The notes under the pieces are model-generated. The model worked only from the letters and a program-made list of their open reading frames with translations, was not told where the DNA came from and ran no database searches. A program made the translations under genes and the position numbers. Below are positions 1 to 8,591 of a DNA stretch of 45,693 nucleotides, piece after piece (within the stretch, counting starts at the first letter, position 1; each line of letters begins with the position of its first letter). Origin of the DNA: an uncultured Bacilli bacterium (GTDB taxonomy: Bacteria > Bacillota_I > Bacilli_A > Izemoplasmatales > UBA1188); assembly GCA_905235635.1 (NCBI GenBank), contig CAJOMC010000013.1, forward strand, positions 1 to 45,693, in the 5' to 3' direction.

Positions 1-15
1 CCATGGGGGTCCTCT

Positions 16-39
16 GAATACCCACTATCGTGGATATTC
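16..39. repeat. Imperfect inverted repeat at left edge
   Basis: GAATACCCAC at 16-25 faces GTGGATATTC at 30-39 across a 4-nt loop, with one mismatch in a 10-bp stem. No T-tract follows on the plus strand. It may be the terminator of a gene to the left of the window or an operator; the sequence does not decide. Confidence 0.35.
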
Positions 40-60
40 TAAAGACAATAAGTAAAGGAA

Positions 61-94
61 TAAATTTAGACTTATGCCTATCTAAATTTATTAT
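61..94 (+). promoter_or_regulatory. Candidate glgB promoter overlapping a perfect 10-bp inverted repeat
   Basis: TAAATTTAGA (61-70) and TCTAAATTTA (81-90) are perfect reverse complements around a 10-nt loop. A weak sigma-A-like promoter overlaps them: TTAGAC at 66-71, a 17-bp spacer and TATTAT at 89-94. The predicted transcript start near 101 lies 3-4 nt before the glgB ATG at 105. The inverted repeat could be a repressor site covering both promoter boxes; that is inference. Confidence 0.4.
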
Positions 95-104
95 ACGGAT
101 TATT

Positions 105-1973
105 ATGACAAGTGTTGATTCTTTTAATTTATATTTATTCAATCAAGGAAAATTACACAATGCCTATGATATCTTTGGTGCTCATCTTATAAAGGGTGAT
201 AATGGTGAATCAAAAGGTGTTGTATTTAGAGTGTATGCACCAAGCGCAAGAATAGTATCTGTCATTGGTGATTTTAATAACTGGGATTCAAGAAGCCATG
301 TATTAAATAGAGTAGATAACGAAAATGGTATTTATGAGATTTATATCGAAGGTTTAACTGAATGGACAAAATATAGATATGTGATTATGACTCAAAATGG
401 AGATACACTATACAAATCAGATCCATACGCATTCTTTAGTGATAATAGACCAGAAACCTGTTCTAAGGTATATGACCTTGAGGGCTACTATTGGCATGAT
501 AAGGAATATCTAGAAAGAAGAAAAGCATCTGACCAACTCCATGAACCATTAAATATATATGAAATGAATGTTGGTTCTTGGATGCAAAAACCAAACGGAG
601 AATTCAATAAATATAATGAACTAGTCCCTCTTTTAATCCCATATCTAAAAAAGATGGGATTTAATGCAGTAGAGTTTATGCCTCTATCAGAATTTCCACT
701 TGATGAATCTTGGGGATATCAAGGTACAGGTTATTATTCAATAACTTCTCGTTATGGCGTACCAAAGGATTTAATGTATTTAATAGATGAACTACATAAA
801 GAAAATATCAAGGTTGTCCTTGATTGGGTTCCAGGACACATCTGTAAAGACCCACACGGATTATATAACTTTGATGGTACACATCTTTATGAATTTGATG
901 ATGAATATAGAAGAGAAAATGTAACATGGGGTACTGCTAACCTTGATATGAGTAAAGGTACCACAAAATCATTCCTTTTATCTATTGCGATGTTTTATAT
1001 GGAAAAATTCCATGTGGATGGATTTAGACTAGATGCGGTATCAAATATCTATTACTATCTTGGCGATTCAAGAAATGGCACTAACAACGCAGGCGTTGAA
1101 TTCTTAAGAGATTTGTCATTCATTATTAAAGCATATGACAGAAATGTTATATTATCTGCAGAGGATTCAACAACTTTCCCTAATGTCACTAAACCTGCAG
1201 AATGGGGAGGTGTTGGCTTTGACTATAAATGGAATATGGGTTGGATGAATGACTCATTAAGATATTTTTCTAAAGATCCTATTTATAGAAAATATCATCA
1301 TAATCTAATGACATTCTCTTTAGTTTATGCTTTTAGCGAAAAATTCGTGTTACCACTTTCACATGATGAAGTAGTTCACGGCAAGCACTCCTTAATTGAT
1401 AAAATGCCAGGAGACTTATGGCAGAAATTTGCTAACTATCGCGCTTTACTAGGATGGATGTATACTCATCCGGGAAAAAAATTACTCTTTATGGGTGGTG
1501 AGTTTGCCCAATTTAGAGAATGGAGAGATAAGGGAGAACTTGATTGGTTCTTACTTCAATATGATAACCATAAGAACTCGCAAAACTATGTGAGTGCTTT
1601 ATCTCATATGTATCTAGAGCACAAAGCCTTATATAAGGGTGACGATAATCCTAATTCATTTAGATGGATTAACGCTAACGACTTAAATCAATCTGTATTA
1701 TCTTACTATAGAGAAGTAGAAGATGAGGTGCTAGTTGTGCTTATTAACTTAACTCCAAATTCATATTTAGGATATAGAATAGGTGTTCCATATAAGGGAA
1801 CATATAAAGAAATCTTAAATAGTGATAGATTAGAATTTGGTGGATCAAATCTATATAACGGAAATGATATGCCTAGTGGTGATGAATACGCAAATGGATT
1901 TAATCAATCAATAATGATTACACTTGCGCCACTTTCACTTACTGTATTAAAACTGGAGAGGAATAATGAATAA
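105..1973 (+). CDS. glgB: 1,4-alpha-glucan branching enzyme GlgB
   Basis: Forms alpha-1,6 branches in glycogen by cutting an alpha-1,4 chain and transferring the segment; cytoplasmic GH13 enzyme. The 622-residue product has an N-terminal CBM48-like domain (VFRVYAPSARIVSVIGDFNNW) and a GH13 barrel. Catalytic residues are the nucleophile D310 in DGFRLDAV, acid/base E353 in SAEDST and D421 in LSHDEVVHGK. It lacks the extra N-terminal domain of long GlgB forms. The frame is open back to a GTG at 30, but homology begins at MTSVDSFN, so I place the start at ATG 105. No Shine-Dalgarno precedes it, consistent with a leaderless message. It overlaps glgC by 8 nt and heads the glycogen operon. Confidence 0.95.
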   Translation: MTSVDSFNLYLFNQGKLHNAYDIFGAHLIKGDNGESKGVVFRVYAPSARIVSVIGDFNNWDSRSHVLNRVDNENGIYEIYIEGLTEWTKYRYVIMTQNGDTLYKSDPYAFFSDNRPETCSKVYDLEGYYWHDKEYLERRKASDQLHEPLNIYEMNVGSWMQKPNGEFNKYNELVPLLIPYLKKMGFNAVEFMPLSEFPLDESWGYQGTGYYSITSRYGVPKDLMYLIDELHKENIKVVLDWVPGHICKDPHGLYNFDGTHLYEFDDEYRRENVTWGTANLDMSKGTTKSFLLSIAMFYMEKFHVDGFRLDAVSNIYYYLGDSRNGTNNAGVEFLRDLSFIIKAYDRNVILSAEDSTTFPNVTKPAEWGGVGFDYKWNMGWMNDSLRYFSKDPIYRKYHHNLMTFSLVYAFSEKFVLPLSHDEVVHGKHSLIDKMPGDLWQKFANYRALLGWMYTHPGKKLLFMGGEFAQFREWRDKGELDWFLLQYDNHKNSQNYVSALSHMYLEHKALYKGDDNPNSFRWINANDLNQSVLSYYREVEDEVLVVLINLTPNSYLGYRIGVPYKGTYKEILNSDRLEFGGSNLYNGNDMPSGDEYANGFNQSIMITLAPLSLTVLKLERNNE

Positions 1974-3090
1974 AATTGCGGCTTTAGTTTTAGTTGGTGG
2001 AGAAGGTAAAAGACTTAAAGGACTTACAATTAATAAAGCTAAACCATACGTTAGCTTTTTTGGCAAATATAGGTTAATTGATTTTACCTTAAGTTCACTA
2101 TCTTTTTCTCACATCAACGATGTAAGCCTAATTACTCAGTACCAACCACATGAATTAATTAAATATGTGGGAAATGGAAGTGCCTGGGACTTAAATGCTG
2201 ATTCAAATGGTATCGCATTTTTAACTCCTCATTCAGCATCTGATGGTAGTATTGTGCTTCAAAAAGGAACCGCTAATGCTATTCTTTCAGAACTTGATTA
2301 TATCAAGAATTTAGACGTAGATTACATTTTAATACTATCAGGAGACCAAGTATATAAAGAAGATTTTAAGGCAGTTCTTGATTCACATATTAAGAATAAA
2401 GCCTCGCTAACAATTCTTTCTTATGACCTAGAGGATAAGAAAGAATTATCACGTTTTGGTATCCTTGAAATCGCTAAAAATGGACGTATTACAGGTTTTG
2501 AAGAAAAACCATTAAATCCTAAATCATCTCATATCTCAATGGGTATATATCTCTTCAACAAAGACACATTGCTTAAGTATATTACCCTTGCGGATAAGTT
2601 AACTGACTTTGGGCGTGACCTTGTGCCTTATATTATTAGTCAAAATGAAAGAGTATTTGCATATAAACATAATTCCATCTTTTTTGATTTAGGTACTGTA
2701 GATGGACTTTATAACTCTAATATGTATTTTCTCGATAATCATGATAAAATCAAAAATTCTCATGAAAAGAAGATATATTCAAAACCGATGAATTATCCAC
2801 CACATTTAATCAAATCTACTGCGATAGTTAAGAACTCAATAATCGCAGATGGTGCTTTAATAAAAGGGAGCGTTACACATTCTGTAATATCATTTGATGT
2901 ATATGTAGGTCTTAATACAAAGATAAAAGACTCTGTCATTCTTCCTGGATGTAAGATAGAGGATAACTCAACAATTATTAACGCAATAATTGATGAAGAT
3001 ATGCTTATTCCAAGTGGTACGTCACTTGTGTTTAGTAATCCAACATTAGTGGATAGATTTAATTTTAAGGATGGTCTCTTTAATGAATGA
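1966..3090 (+). CDS. glgC: Glucose-1-phosphate adenylyltransferase GlgC
   Basis: Makes ADP-glucose from ATP and glucose-1-phosphate, the committed step of bacterial glycogen synthesis. The 374-residue length is normal. The nucleotidyltransferase signature GGEGKRL is at residues 11-17, followed by KPYVSFFGKYRLIDF; GDQVY (the GDH-like motif) and FEEKP (sugar-phosphate Lys region) are also present. The C-terminal third reads as a left-handed beta-helix with hexapeptide-type repeats (SIIADGALIKGSVTHSVI). The start overlaps the end of glgB (ATGAATAA), with GAGAGG a few bases upstream. Unlike the next gene, it keeps the full catalytic signature and so is the active subunit. Confidence 0.95.
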   Translation: MNKIAALVLVGGEGKRLKGLTINKAKPYVSFFGKYRLIDFTLSSLSFSHINDVSLITQYQPHELIKYVGNGSAWDLNADSNGIAFLTPHSASDGSIVLQKGTANAILSELDYIKNLDVDYILILSGDQVYKEDFKAVLDSHIKNKASLTILSYDLEDKKELSRFGILEIAKNGRITGFEEKPLNPKSSHISMGIYLFNKDTLLKYITLADKLTDFGRDLVPYIISQNERVFAYKHNSIFFDLGTVDGLYNSNMYFLDNHDKIKNSHEKKIYSKPMNYPPHLIKSTAIVKNSIIADGALIKGSVTHSVISFDVYVGLNTKIKDSVILPGCKIEDNSTIINAIIDEDMLIPSGTSLVFSNPTLVDRFNFKDGLFNE

Positions 3091-5512
3091 TTTATTTATG
3101 GTTATTGATGCAACATCAATACTAGATTTTTCTTTATTTACTAAACATAGAATTCCAGCCGCTATTCCATTCTTTGGAAAATATAGATTAATTGATTCTA
3201 TATTGACTAACGCTACAAATAGCGAAATTACAAACGTTGGTATTTTTACATCAGGTAACTACAGGTCACTTCAAGACCATATTGGTTCTGGAGAAAGATA
3301 TGACTTACTTAGAAGACGTGATGGTATTTTTATCATGCCTCCAAAAGTATCAAATCCAACTGATGAAGAATTCATGTCATTCTCTCGTCTTAAGGAACAC
3401 ACTGAATTCTTTAAAAGATCAAGCCAAGAATATGCGATTATTGCGCCATCTACGTCAATGATTAATATTGACTTTAATGTACTACTTGACTATCACATTA
3501 AAGAAGAAGCAGATATCACCCAAGTAGTAAATATGGAAGGAGAAAGATTATTTATTTTCCTTCTTAAGAAAGATTTACTAATGGATTATATAAACAATGC
3601 CCCTACTATTTCTTTTAGAAATATTGTAGATGTATTTGATCACTCGAAATCGATTAAGAAATCAACCTATATTCATAAAGGCTTTAGTGCCTACGTTAGG
3701 TCCATAAAACAATACTATAATTTATTTATGATGATGCTTAACGATGAAAACTTAATAGAAAAGATGATCTATCATAAACCTCGTTTTAGGACAAAAGATC
3801 CTATAAATGAGCCAACATATTATGGTAAAAACGCTTCTATTAAATCATCATATGTGGCATCTGGTGCAAAGATATATGGAAGCTTAAATAAGTGCATTCT
3901 CTCAAGAAGAGTCATTGTGGAAGAAGGTGCAATAGTAGAAAATTCTATCTTAATGAATTCGTGCATTATAAGAAAGAATGCAGTTATAAGAAACGCCATA
4001 CTTGATAAAGAAACTGAAGTAAAAGAAGGTGTTGAGCTTATAGGTAAAATTAATGATCCATTTATCACAGAAAAGGGCCAAGTTATTCTTTCTGCGTCTT
4101 CTCCTAAAGTAGTATTTTTAACCGCAGAATGTAGTCCTTTTGTGAAAGTAGGAGGGCTCTCTGATATGGTAGGGTCACTCGCTAAATCGCTCGCCCAATC
4201 AGGTTCTGAGGTCACAGTATGCTTACCACTTTATAAAAATGTTAAACTAAAATACTTTGGTGAAATGGAAAAATCAATTGAAGTTCCTATCACTATAGAT
4301 TCTAAAGAATATCGTATTAATACCTATAAAATCACAGAAGGGAAACTATCTTATGTATTCTTTGATTTATACATGTTCTTTGATTTAGATAAGGTATATG
4401 GTTATCCTAATGATGCATATAGATTTGCATACTATACACTATTTACTTTAGAATATCTAAAACGCATAAATTATGTGCCAGATATCTTCCATATGCATGA
4501 CTGGCATCCGTCTCTTCTTCCATTATTTAAAAAGAAGTATGAGATGTTTAAAGATTCTAAGACGGTTCTAACTATCCATAATATGAATTATACTGGCCTT
4601 GTGAGTAAAGATATAATAACTATGTTTAACCTCGATTATTATGTCCATGGCAACATGCTTCAAATACTTGAAGCTTCAATTAACTCATCAGACATTATTA
4701 CGACAGTATCTAAAACATATGCAGAAGAACTTAAATATAAGTATTATTCTGGTGAATTAAATGAGGCAATTTTAAGAAGAAATGGATCACTTTATGGAAT
4801 AGTAAATGGACTTCCTAGTAAATATGACCCTAAAACTGACCTAGAGATTAAGGCACAATATGGTCCAAGTAATGTAATTAGAAATAAATTAATTAATAAA
4901 AAGTACCTATGTGAAGTGTGTGGTTTTACCTATAATCCTAATATGGTAATTATTGGTATGGTTTCTAGGATCGATGAAGCTAAAGGTTTTGACATTGTCT
5001 TAAATTCATTAGATGAGATATTAAGAAGAAAAGAAGTGTATTTTGTGCTTTTAGGCACTGGCGAAAAGAAATATATGGATGCGCTTAAAGACTACGAGAA
5101 TAGATATAAAGGGAGAGTTAGATGCTTCCTTGATTTCTATGGAACTAACCCATCATATATATATTCTGGCGCAGATATCTTCCTTATGCCATCAAGAATT
5201 GAACCTTGTGGTACAAGTCAAATGATAGCTTTAAAATATGGCACAATACCAGTAGTTAGACAAACTGGTGGGTTAAATGACACTATTGACCAGTTTGATT
5301 CAACCACAAAACGTGGCAACGGGTTTAAATTTTATAACTACGATTCAGGTGATTTGATTTATAATATAAATCTGGCGATAGATGCATTCACCTATGATAA
5401 GGATGGATGGAAATCTTTAATTAAAAACGCAATGAATTCTAATAATTCATTCGAAAAATGTACAAGAGAATATTTGATACTATATAGTCTCGTTAGAAAA
5501 GGAGAGAAATGA
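3083..5512 (+). CDS. glgDA: GlgD-GlgA fusion: regulatory ADP-glucose pyrophosphorylase subunit plus glycogen synthase
   Basis: One unbroken 809-residue frame. Residues 1 to about 338 are GlgD-like: FFGKYRLIDS and ERYDLLRRRDG are kept but the GGxGxRL nucleotide signature is missing, as in the GlgC-like regulatory subunit of Firmicutes. From about residue 340 a complete GT5 glycogen synthase follows: KVGGLSDM at 355-362 (ADP-glucose binding), HMHDWHPSLLP, VSRIDEAKGFD and the C-terminal PSRIEPCGTSQ...RQTGGLNDT block. GlgA adds glucose from ADP-glucose to glycogen. The 470-residue GlgA part is full length, so neither half looks truncated. ATG 3083 is preferred over ATG 3071: it gives the same 8-nt overlap as glgB/glgC, with AAGGA at 3068-3072. 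The stop overlaps glgP by 4 nt. Confidence 0.9.
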   Translation: MNDLFMVIDATSILDFSLFTKHRIPAAIPFFGKYRLIDSILTNATNSEITNVGIFTSGNYRSLQDHIGSGERYDLLRRRDGIFIMPPKVSNPTDEEFMSFSRLKEHTEFFKRSSQEYAIIAPSTSMINIDFNVLLDYHIKEEADITQVVNMEGERLFIFLLKKDLLMDYINNAPTISFRNIVDVFDHSKSIKKSTYIHKGFSAYVRSIKQYYNLFMMMLNDENLIEKMIYHKPRFRTKDPINEPTYYGKNASIKSSYVASGAKIYGSLNKCILSRRVIVEEGAIVENSILMNSCIIRKNAVIRNAILDKETEVKEGVELIGKINDPFITEKGQVILSASSPKVVFLTAECSPFVKVGGLSDMVGSLAKSLAQSGSEVTVCLPLYKNVKLKYFGEMEKSIEVPITIDSKEYRINTYKITEGKLSYVFFDLYMFFDLDKVYGYPNDAYRFAYYTLFTLEYLKRINYVPDIFHMHDWHPSLLPLFKKKYEMFKDSKTVLTIHNMNYTGLVSKDIITMFNLDYYVHGNMLQILEASINSSDIITTVSKTYAEELKYKYYSGELNEAILRRNGSLYGIVNGLPSKYDPKTDLEIKAQYGPSNVIRNKLINKKYLCEVCGFTYNPNMVIIGMVSRIDEAKGFDIVLNSLDEILRRKEVYFVLLGTGEKKYMDALKDYENRYKGRVRCFLDFYGTNPSYIYSGADIFLMPSRIEPCGTSQMIALKYGTIPVVRQTGGLNDTIDQFDSTTKRGNGFKFYNYDSGDLIYNINLAIDAFTYDKDGWKSLIKNAMNSNNSFEKCTREYLILYSLVRKGEK

Positions 5513-7908
5513 ATAAATATTTTGATTCAGTTAAGAACTTTAAAAGTGAATTTGAACTAAGACTTAAGAATCATTATTTAAAGGATGTAGAAAATTCATC
5601 AACAAGAGAAAGATATAAAGTATTATCACAAATGATAATGGATTATATTTCGGATTCATGGATAGAAACAAATAAACTAGTTGTTAAAGATGGAACTAAG
5701 AAAGTTTATTACTTTTCTATGGAGTTTTTACTTGGAAGACTAATTGAATCTAACATCAATTCTCTAAATATAGAAAAAGTTATATCTGATTCATTTAAGT
5801 CATATGGAATCGATTTAGAAGAAGTACTTTTATATGAAAAAGATCCGGGACTTGGAAATGGTGGACTTGGTCGTCTTGCGGCATGTTACTTTGATTCGCT
5901 CGCAACACTCGCTCTTCCATCGGAGGGAAACACTATTAGATATAGATATGGTCTTTTTAGACAAAAGATTAAAAATGGTTATCAAGAAGAACGTCCTGAC
6001 AACTGGTTATCGGATGGTTTTTCTTGGGAAATAAGACGTGATGAAGAAGCAGTTGAAATCCCTCTTTATGGATATGTTGCATATGAAGACGGAAAAAGAG
6101 TATATCACCCAAGTGAATATATTAAAGCTGTACCTTATGATGTGCCTATCTTAGGTTATAGAAATGAAGTAGTAAATACACTGAGACTCTGGAATGCTGA
6201 ACCCGCAAGAAAATATCCTTATAATAAATCTGCGATGGAGTATGAATCTGACATAAGAAATATCTGTGGATTCTTATATCCTGATGATTCTAGTGAAGAT
6301 GGTAAAAGACTCCGTCTTGTTCAACAATATTTTATGTCTAGTGCAGGACTTCAAGCGTTATGCATAAAAGAAAAAGAAAAATATGGCTCATTAAAAGAAC
6401 TGGATAAACATGTAGTACTTCATTTAAACGATACACATCCTACAATTATTATCCCAGAACTTATGAGAATCTTACTTGATGAAGAAGGCCTTTCTTGGGA
6501 TGAAGCATTCAATATTACTAAGAATTCAGTATGTTATACTAACCATTCACTATTAAGAGAGGTAATGGAGACATGGCCTGTATCTCTCGTTAGGTCAACT
6601 ATGCCTAGAGTTATGGAAATAGTAGATGAAATCAATAAAAGATTTGTGGATGGATTATATACTAAAGGATATAGTAAAGAATTTGTAGATGCAGTTGCGA
6701 TAATTAAAGGTGATACACTTTACATGGCTAATCTTTGTGCTCATGTATCATTTAAGGTTAATGGTGTCGCAAAACTCCATACTGACTTACTTATGAATAA
6801 CGTTATGAAAGAGTTTAATGAATTATATCCAGGTAAGTTTACTAATGTAACAAATGGTATAACTCAAAGACGTTGGCTTATGTGTTCTAATAAAGATCTT
6901 TCATCACTCCTAGATAAATATACACCTCTTTGGAGAGAGGATATCGCTAAAACTAAAGATTTACTAGGACAATTAGATAATAAAGAATTAATTGATTCAT
7001 TTATTAATCTTAAACTAAAGAAGAAGACTGAACTCGCAAATTATATTAATAAAGTTAATCCTAAATTAATTCATCCTGTGAATCCTAATACTATTTTTGA
7101 TGTCCAGGTAAAGCGTCTTCATGAATACAAAAGGCAACTCTTAAACGCTGTACACATTCTATATTTGTATAATAGATTAAGAACTGATGAAGATTTTAGA
7201 AAGAACTATGTTCCACACACATTTATATTTGGCGCTAAAGCTGCAAGTGGATATCACTTTGCTAAAAAGGTTATTAAATTAATCAATACTATCTCTTATA
7301 AGATTGATAGGGATGAAGAAATCTCTAAACTACTAAAAGTAGTATTTGTCGAAAACTATAGTGTTACTCTCGCCGAAAAGATTAACCCAGCGATTGATGT
7401 ATCAGAACAAATTTCTTTATCTGGTTATGAAGCATCAGGTACAGGTAATATGAAAGCAATGATGAATGGATCAGTAACTCTTGGTACTCTTGATGGTGCA
7501 AATGTTGAAATATATGATGCAGTAGGAGATTCTAATATGATCATCTTTGGATATAAAAAAGATGAAGTTATTAAAGAAAAACCATATTATAATCCACGTC
7601 ATTTTTATGAATCTAATCCATATATCAAACAAGCAATTGATGCACTTGTTGATGGAACTTTAGATATTGTTAGTCCATCTGAATTTAAAGAAATTCACGA
7701 TAAGCTTTTATATGAAGATCCATATATGGTTTTGGGTGATTTTGAATCATATAGACTTGCACACGAAAGAGTAAATGAGAAATATAAGAATAAGACAGAA
7801 TGGGCTAAGAAGTGCTTAGTAAATATCGCAGAATCTTATATCTTCTCGTCAGATAGATCAATTGAAGATTACAATAATAATATCTGGCATCTTAAAAAGA
7901 TTAAGTAA
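5509..7908 (+). CDS. glgP: Glycogen/maltodextrin phosphorylase GlgP
   Basis: Releases glucose-1-phosphate from the non-reducing ends of glycogen using phosphate and pyridoxal phosphate (GT35). The 799-residue length is typical. The PLP signature EASGTGNMKAMMNG is intact, with the Schiff-base lysine at about K649; VYYFSMEFLLGR, DPGLGNGGLGRLAACY and the DVQVKRLHEYKRQLLN block are also family hallmarks. An AAGGAGAG ribosome site precedes the ATG, which overlaps the glgDA stop by 4 nt (ATGA). Synthesis and breakdown genes therefore share one transcript. No debranching enzyme (glgX/pulA) or malQ lies in the window. Confidence 0.96.
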   Translation: MNKYFDSVKNFKSEFELRLKNHYLKDVENSSTRERYKVLSQMIMDYISDSWIETNKLVVKDGTKKVYYFSMEFLLGRLIESNINSLNIEKVISDSFKSYGIDLEEVLLYEKDPGLGNGGLGRLAACYFDSLATLALPSEGNTIRYRYGLFRQKIKNGYQEERPDNWLSDGFSWEIRRDEEAVEIPLYGYVAYEDGKRVYHPSEYIKAVPYDVPILGYRNEVVNTLRLWNAEPARKYPYNKSAMEYESDIRNICGFLYPDDSSEDGKRLRLVQQYFMSSAGLQALCIKEKEKYGSLKELDKHVVLHLNDTHPTIIIPELMRILLDEEGLSWDEAFNITKNSVCYTNHSLLREVMETWPVSLVRSTMPRVMEIVDEINKRFVDGLYTKGYSKEFVDAVAIIKGDTLYMANLCAHVSFKVNGVAKLHTDLLMNNVMKEFNELYPGKFTNVTNGITQRRWLMCSNKDLSSLLDKYTPLWREDIAKTKDLLGQLDNKELIDSFINLKLKKKTELANYINKVNPKLIHPVNPNTIFDVQVKRLHEYKRQLLNAVHILYLYNRLRTDEDFRKNYVPHTFIFGAKAASGYHFAKKVIKLINTISYKIDRDEEISKLLKVVFVENYSVTLAEKINPAIDVSEQISLSGYEASGTGNMKAMMNGSVTLGTLDGANVEIYDAVGDSNMIIFGYKKDEVIKEKPYYNPRHFYESNPYIKQAIDALVDGTLDIVSPSEFKEIHDKLLYEDPYMVLGDFESYRLAHERVNEKYKNKTEWAKKCLVNIAESYIFSSDRSIEDYNNNIWHLKKIK

Positions 7909-8558
7909 TGCAGTATGATATTATAATTAGGCGTAAAAATATTAAAAGATTAAATATGAGAATAAGGGATGGAATAGTATATGTTTCAGCTCCCTTTTTC
8001 ACATCCGATAGTTTGATAAACAACTTCATTAATAAGAATAAAGAATGGATTGAAAAGAATATTCAAAAAATGAGTAATGAAACTAATTTTAGAGATTATT
8101 CAGTTAAGAATAATAGTCCTATCTATATTCTTGGGTATAAATACGAAATAGAGATTAATAATGCAAAAGAAGATAAGGTATATATTGGATATGATAAACT
8201 CTATATAAACACCACGAATAATAACGATATTTATAACGGAAAATTAGTAGTTAAATATTTATATAGTCTTGCGGAAGATATCTTTAAAGAGTCTATCGAT
8301 AAATATTTAAAGATTACCGGTAAATCGCTAAATTCACTAAAAATAAAGCAAGTTGAATCATATAATGGAAAATGCTTTACTAAAAGAAAAGAGATTGTAT
8401 TAAACCTTAACATTATTCACGAAGATATATCTTATATAGAGGCTATATCAATGCATGAAATAGCACACCTTGAGTATCCTAATCACCAAAAAGAATTTTA
8501 TGATTATATAGAAAAATATATGCCTGATTATAATGATAGAATGAAGAGAAAAAGATAA
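7908..8558 (+). CDS. YgjP/SprT-like zinc metallopeptidase-family protein (DUF45)
   Basis: A 216-residue protein with the DUF45/YgjP layout: an N-terminal beta-rich section that begins with basic residues (IIRRKNIKRLNMRI), a middle VKYLYSLAEDIF segment, and a C-terminal zinc site HEIAH at 183-187 with a third ligand at about H193 (NHQKEFYDYIEKYMPDY). Family members are often called M48-like metal-dependent hydrolases; cellular substrates are poorly defined. The ATG overlaps the last base of the glgP stop (TAATG), so it is probably translated from the glg transcript. A role in glycogen metabolism is not implied by its family. Confidence 0.85.
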   Translation: MQYDIIIRRKNIKRLNMRIRDGIVYVSAPFFTSDSLINNFINKNKEWIEKNIQKMSNETNFRDYSVKNNSPIYILGYKYEIEINNAKEDKVYIGYDKLYINTTNNNDIYNGKLVVKYLYSLAEDIFKESIDKYLKITGKSLNSLKIKQVESYNGKCFTKRKEIVLNLNIIHEDISYIEAISMHEIAHLEYPNHQKEFYDYIEKYMPDYNDRMKRKR

Positions 8559-8588
8559 GTAAAATGAGGCCAGGTGACCTCATTTTAC
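8559..8588. terminator. Bidirectional terminator hairpin after the glg operon
   Basis: GTAAAATGAGG (8559-8569) pairs perfectly with CCTCATTTTAC (8578-8588) around an 8-nt loop. It sits between convergent genes, with T/A-rich flanks on both strands, so it can end transcription from both sides. Confidence 0.75.
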
Positions 8589-8591
8589 TTA

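Noticed and set aside
30-104. GlgB starting at GTG 30 with 25 extra residues
   Set aside because: The extra residues do not resemble the family N-terminus, the segment contains the inverted repeat and promoter-like boxes, and no ribosome site precedes the GTG.
3820-4215. 131-codon open frame on the minus strand inside glgDA
   Set aside because: It lies wholly within the conserved GlgD-GlgA junction, has no recognisable domain and no ribosome site; it mirrors the codon pattern of the real gene.
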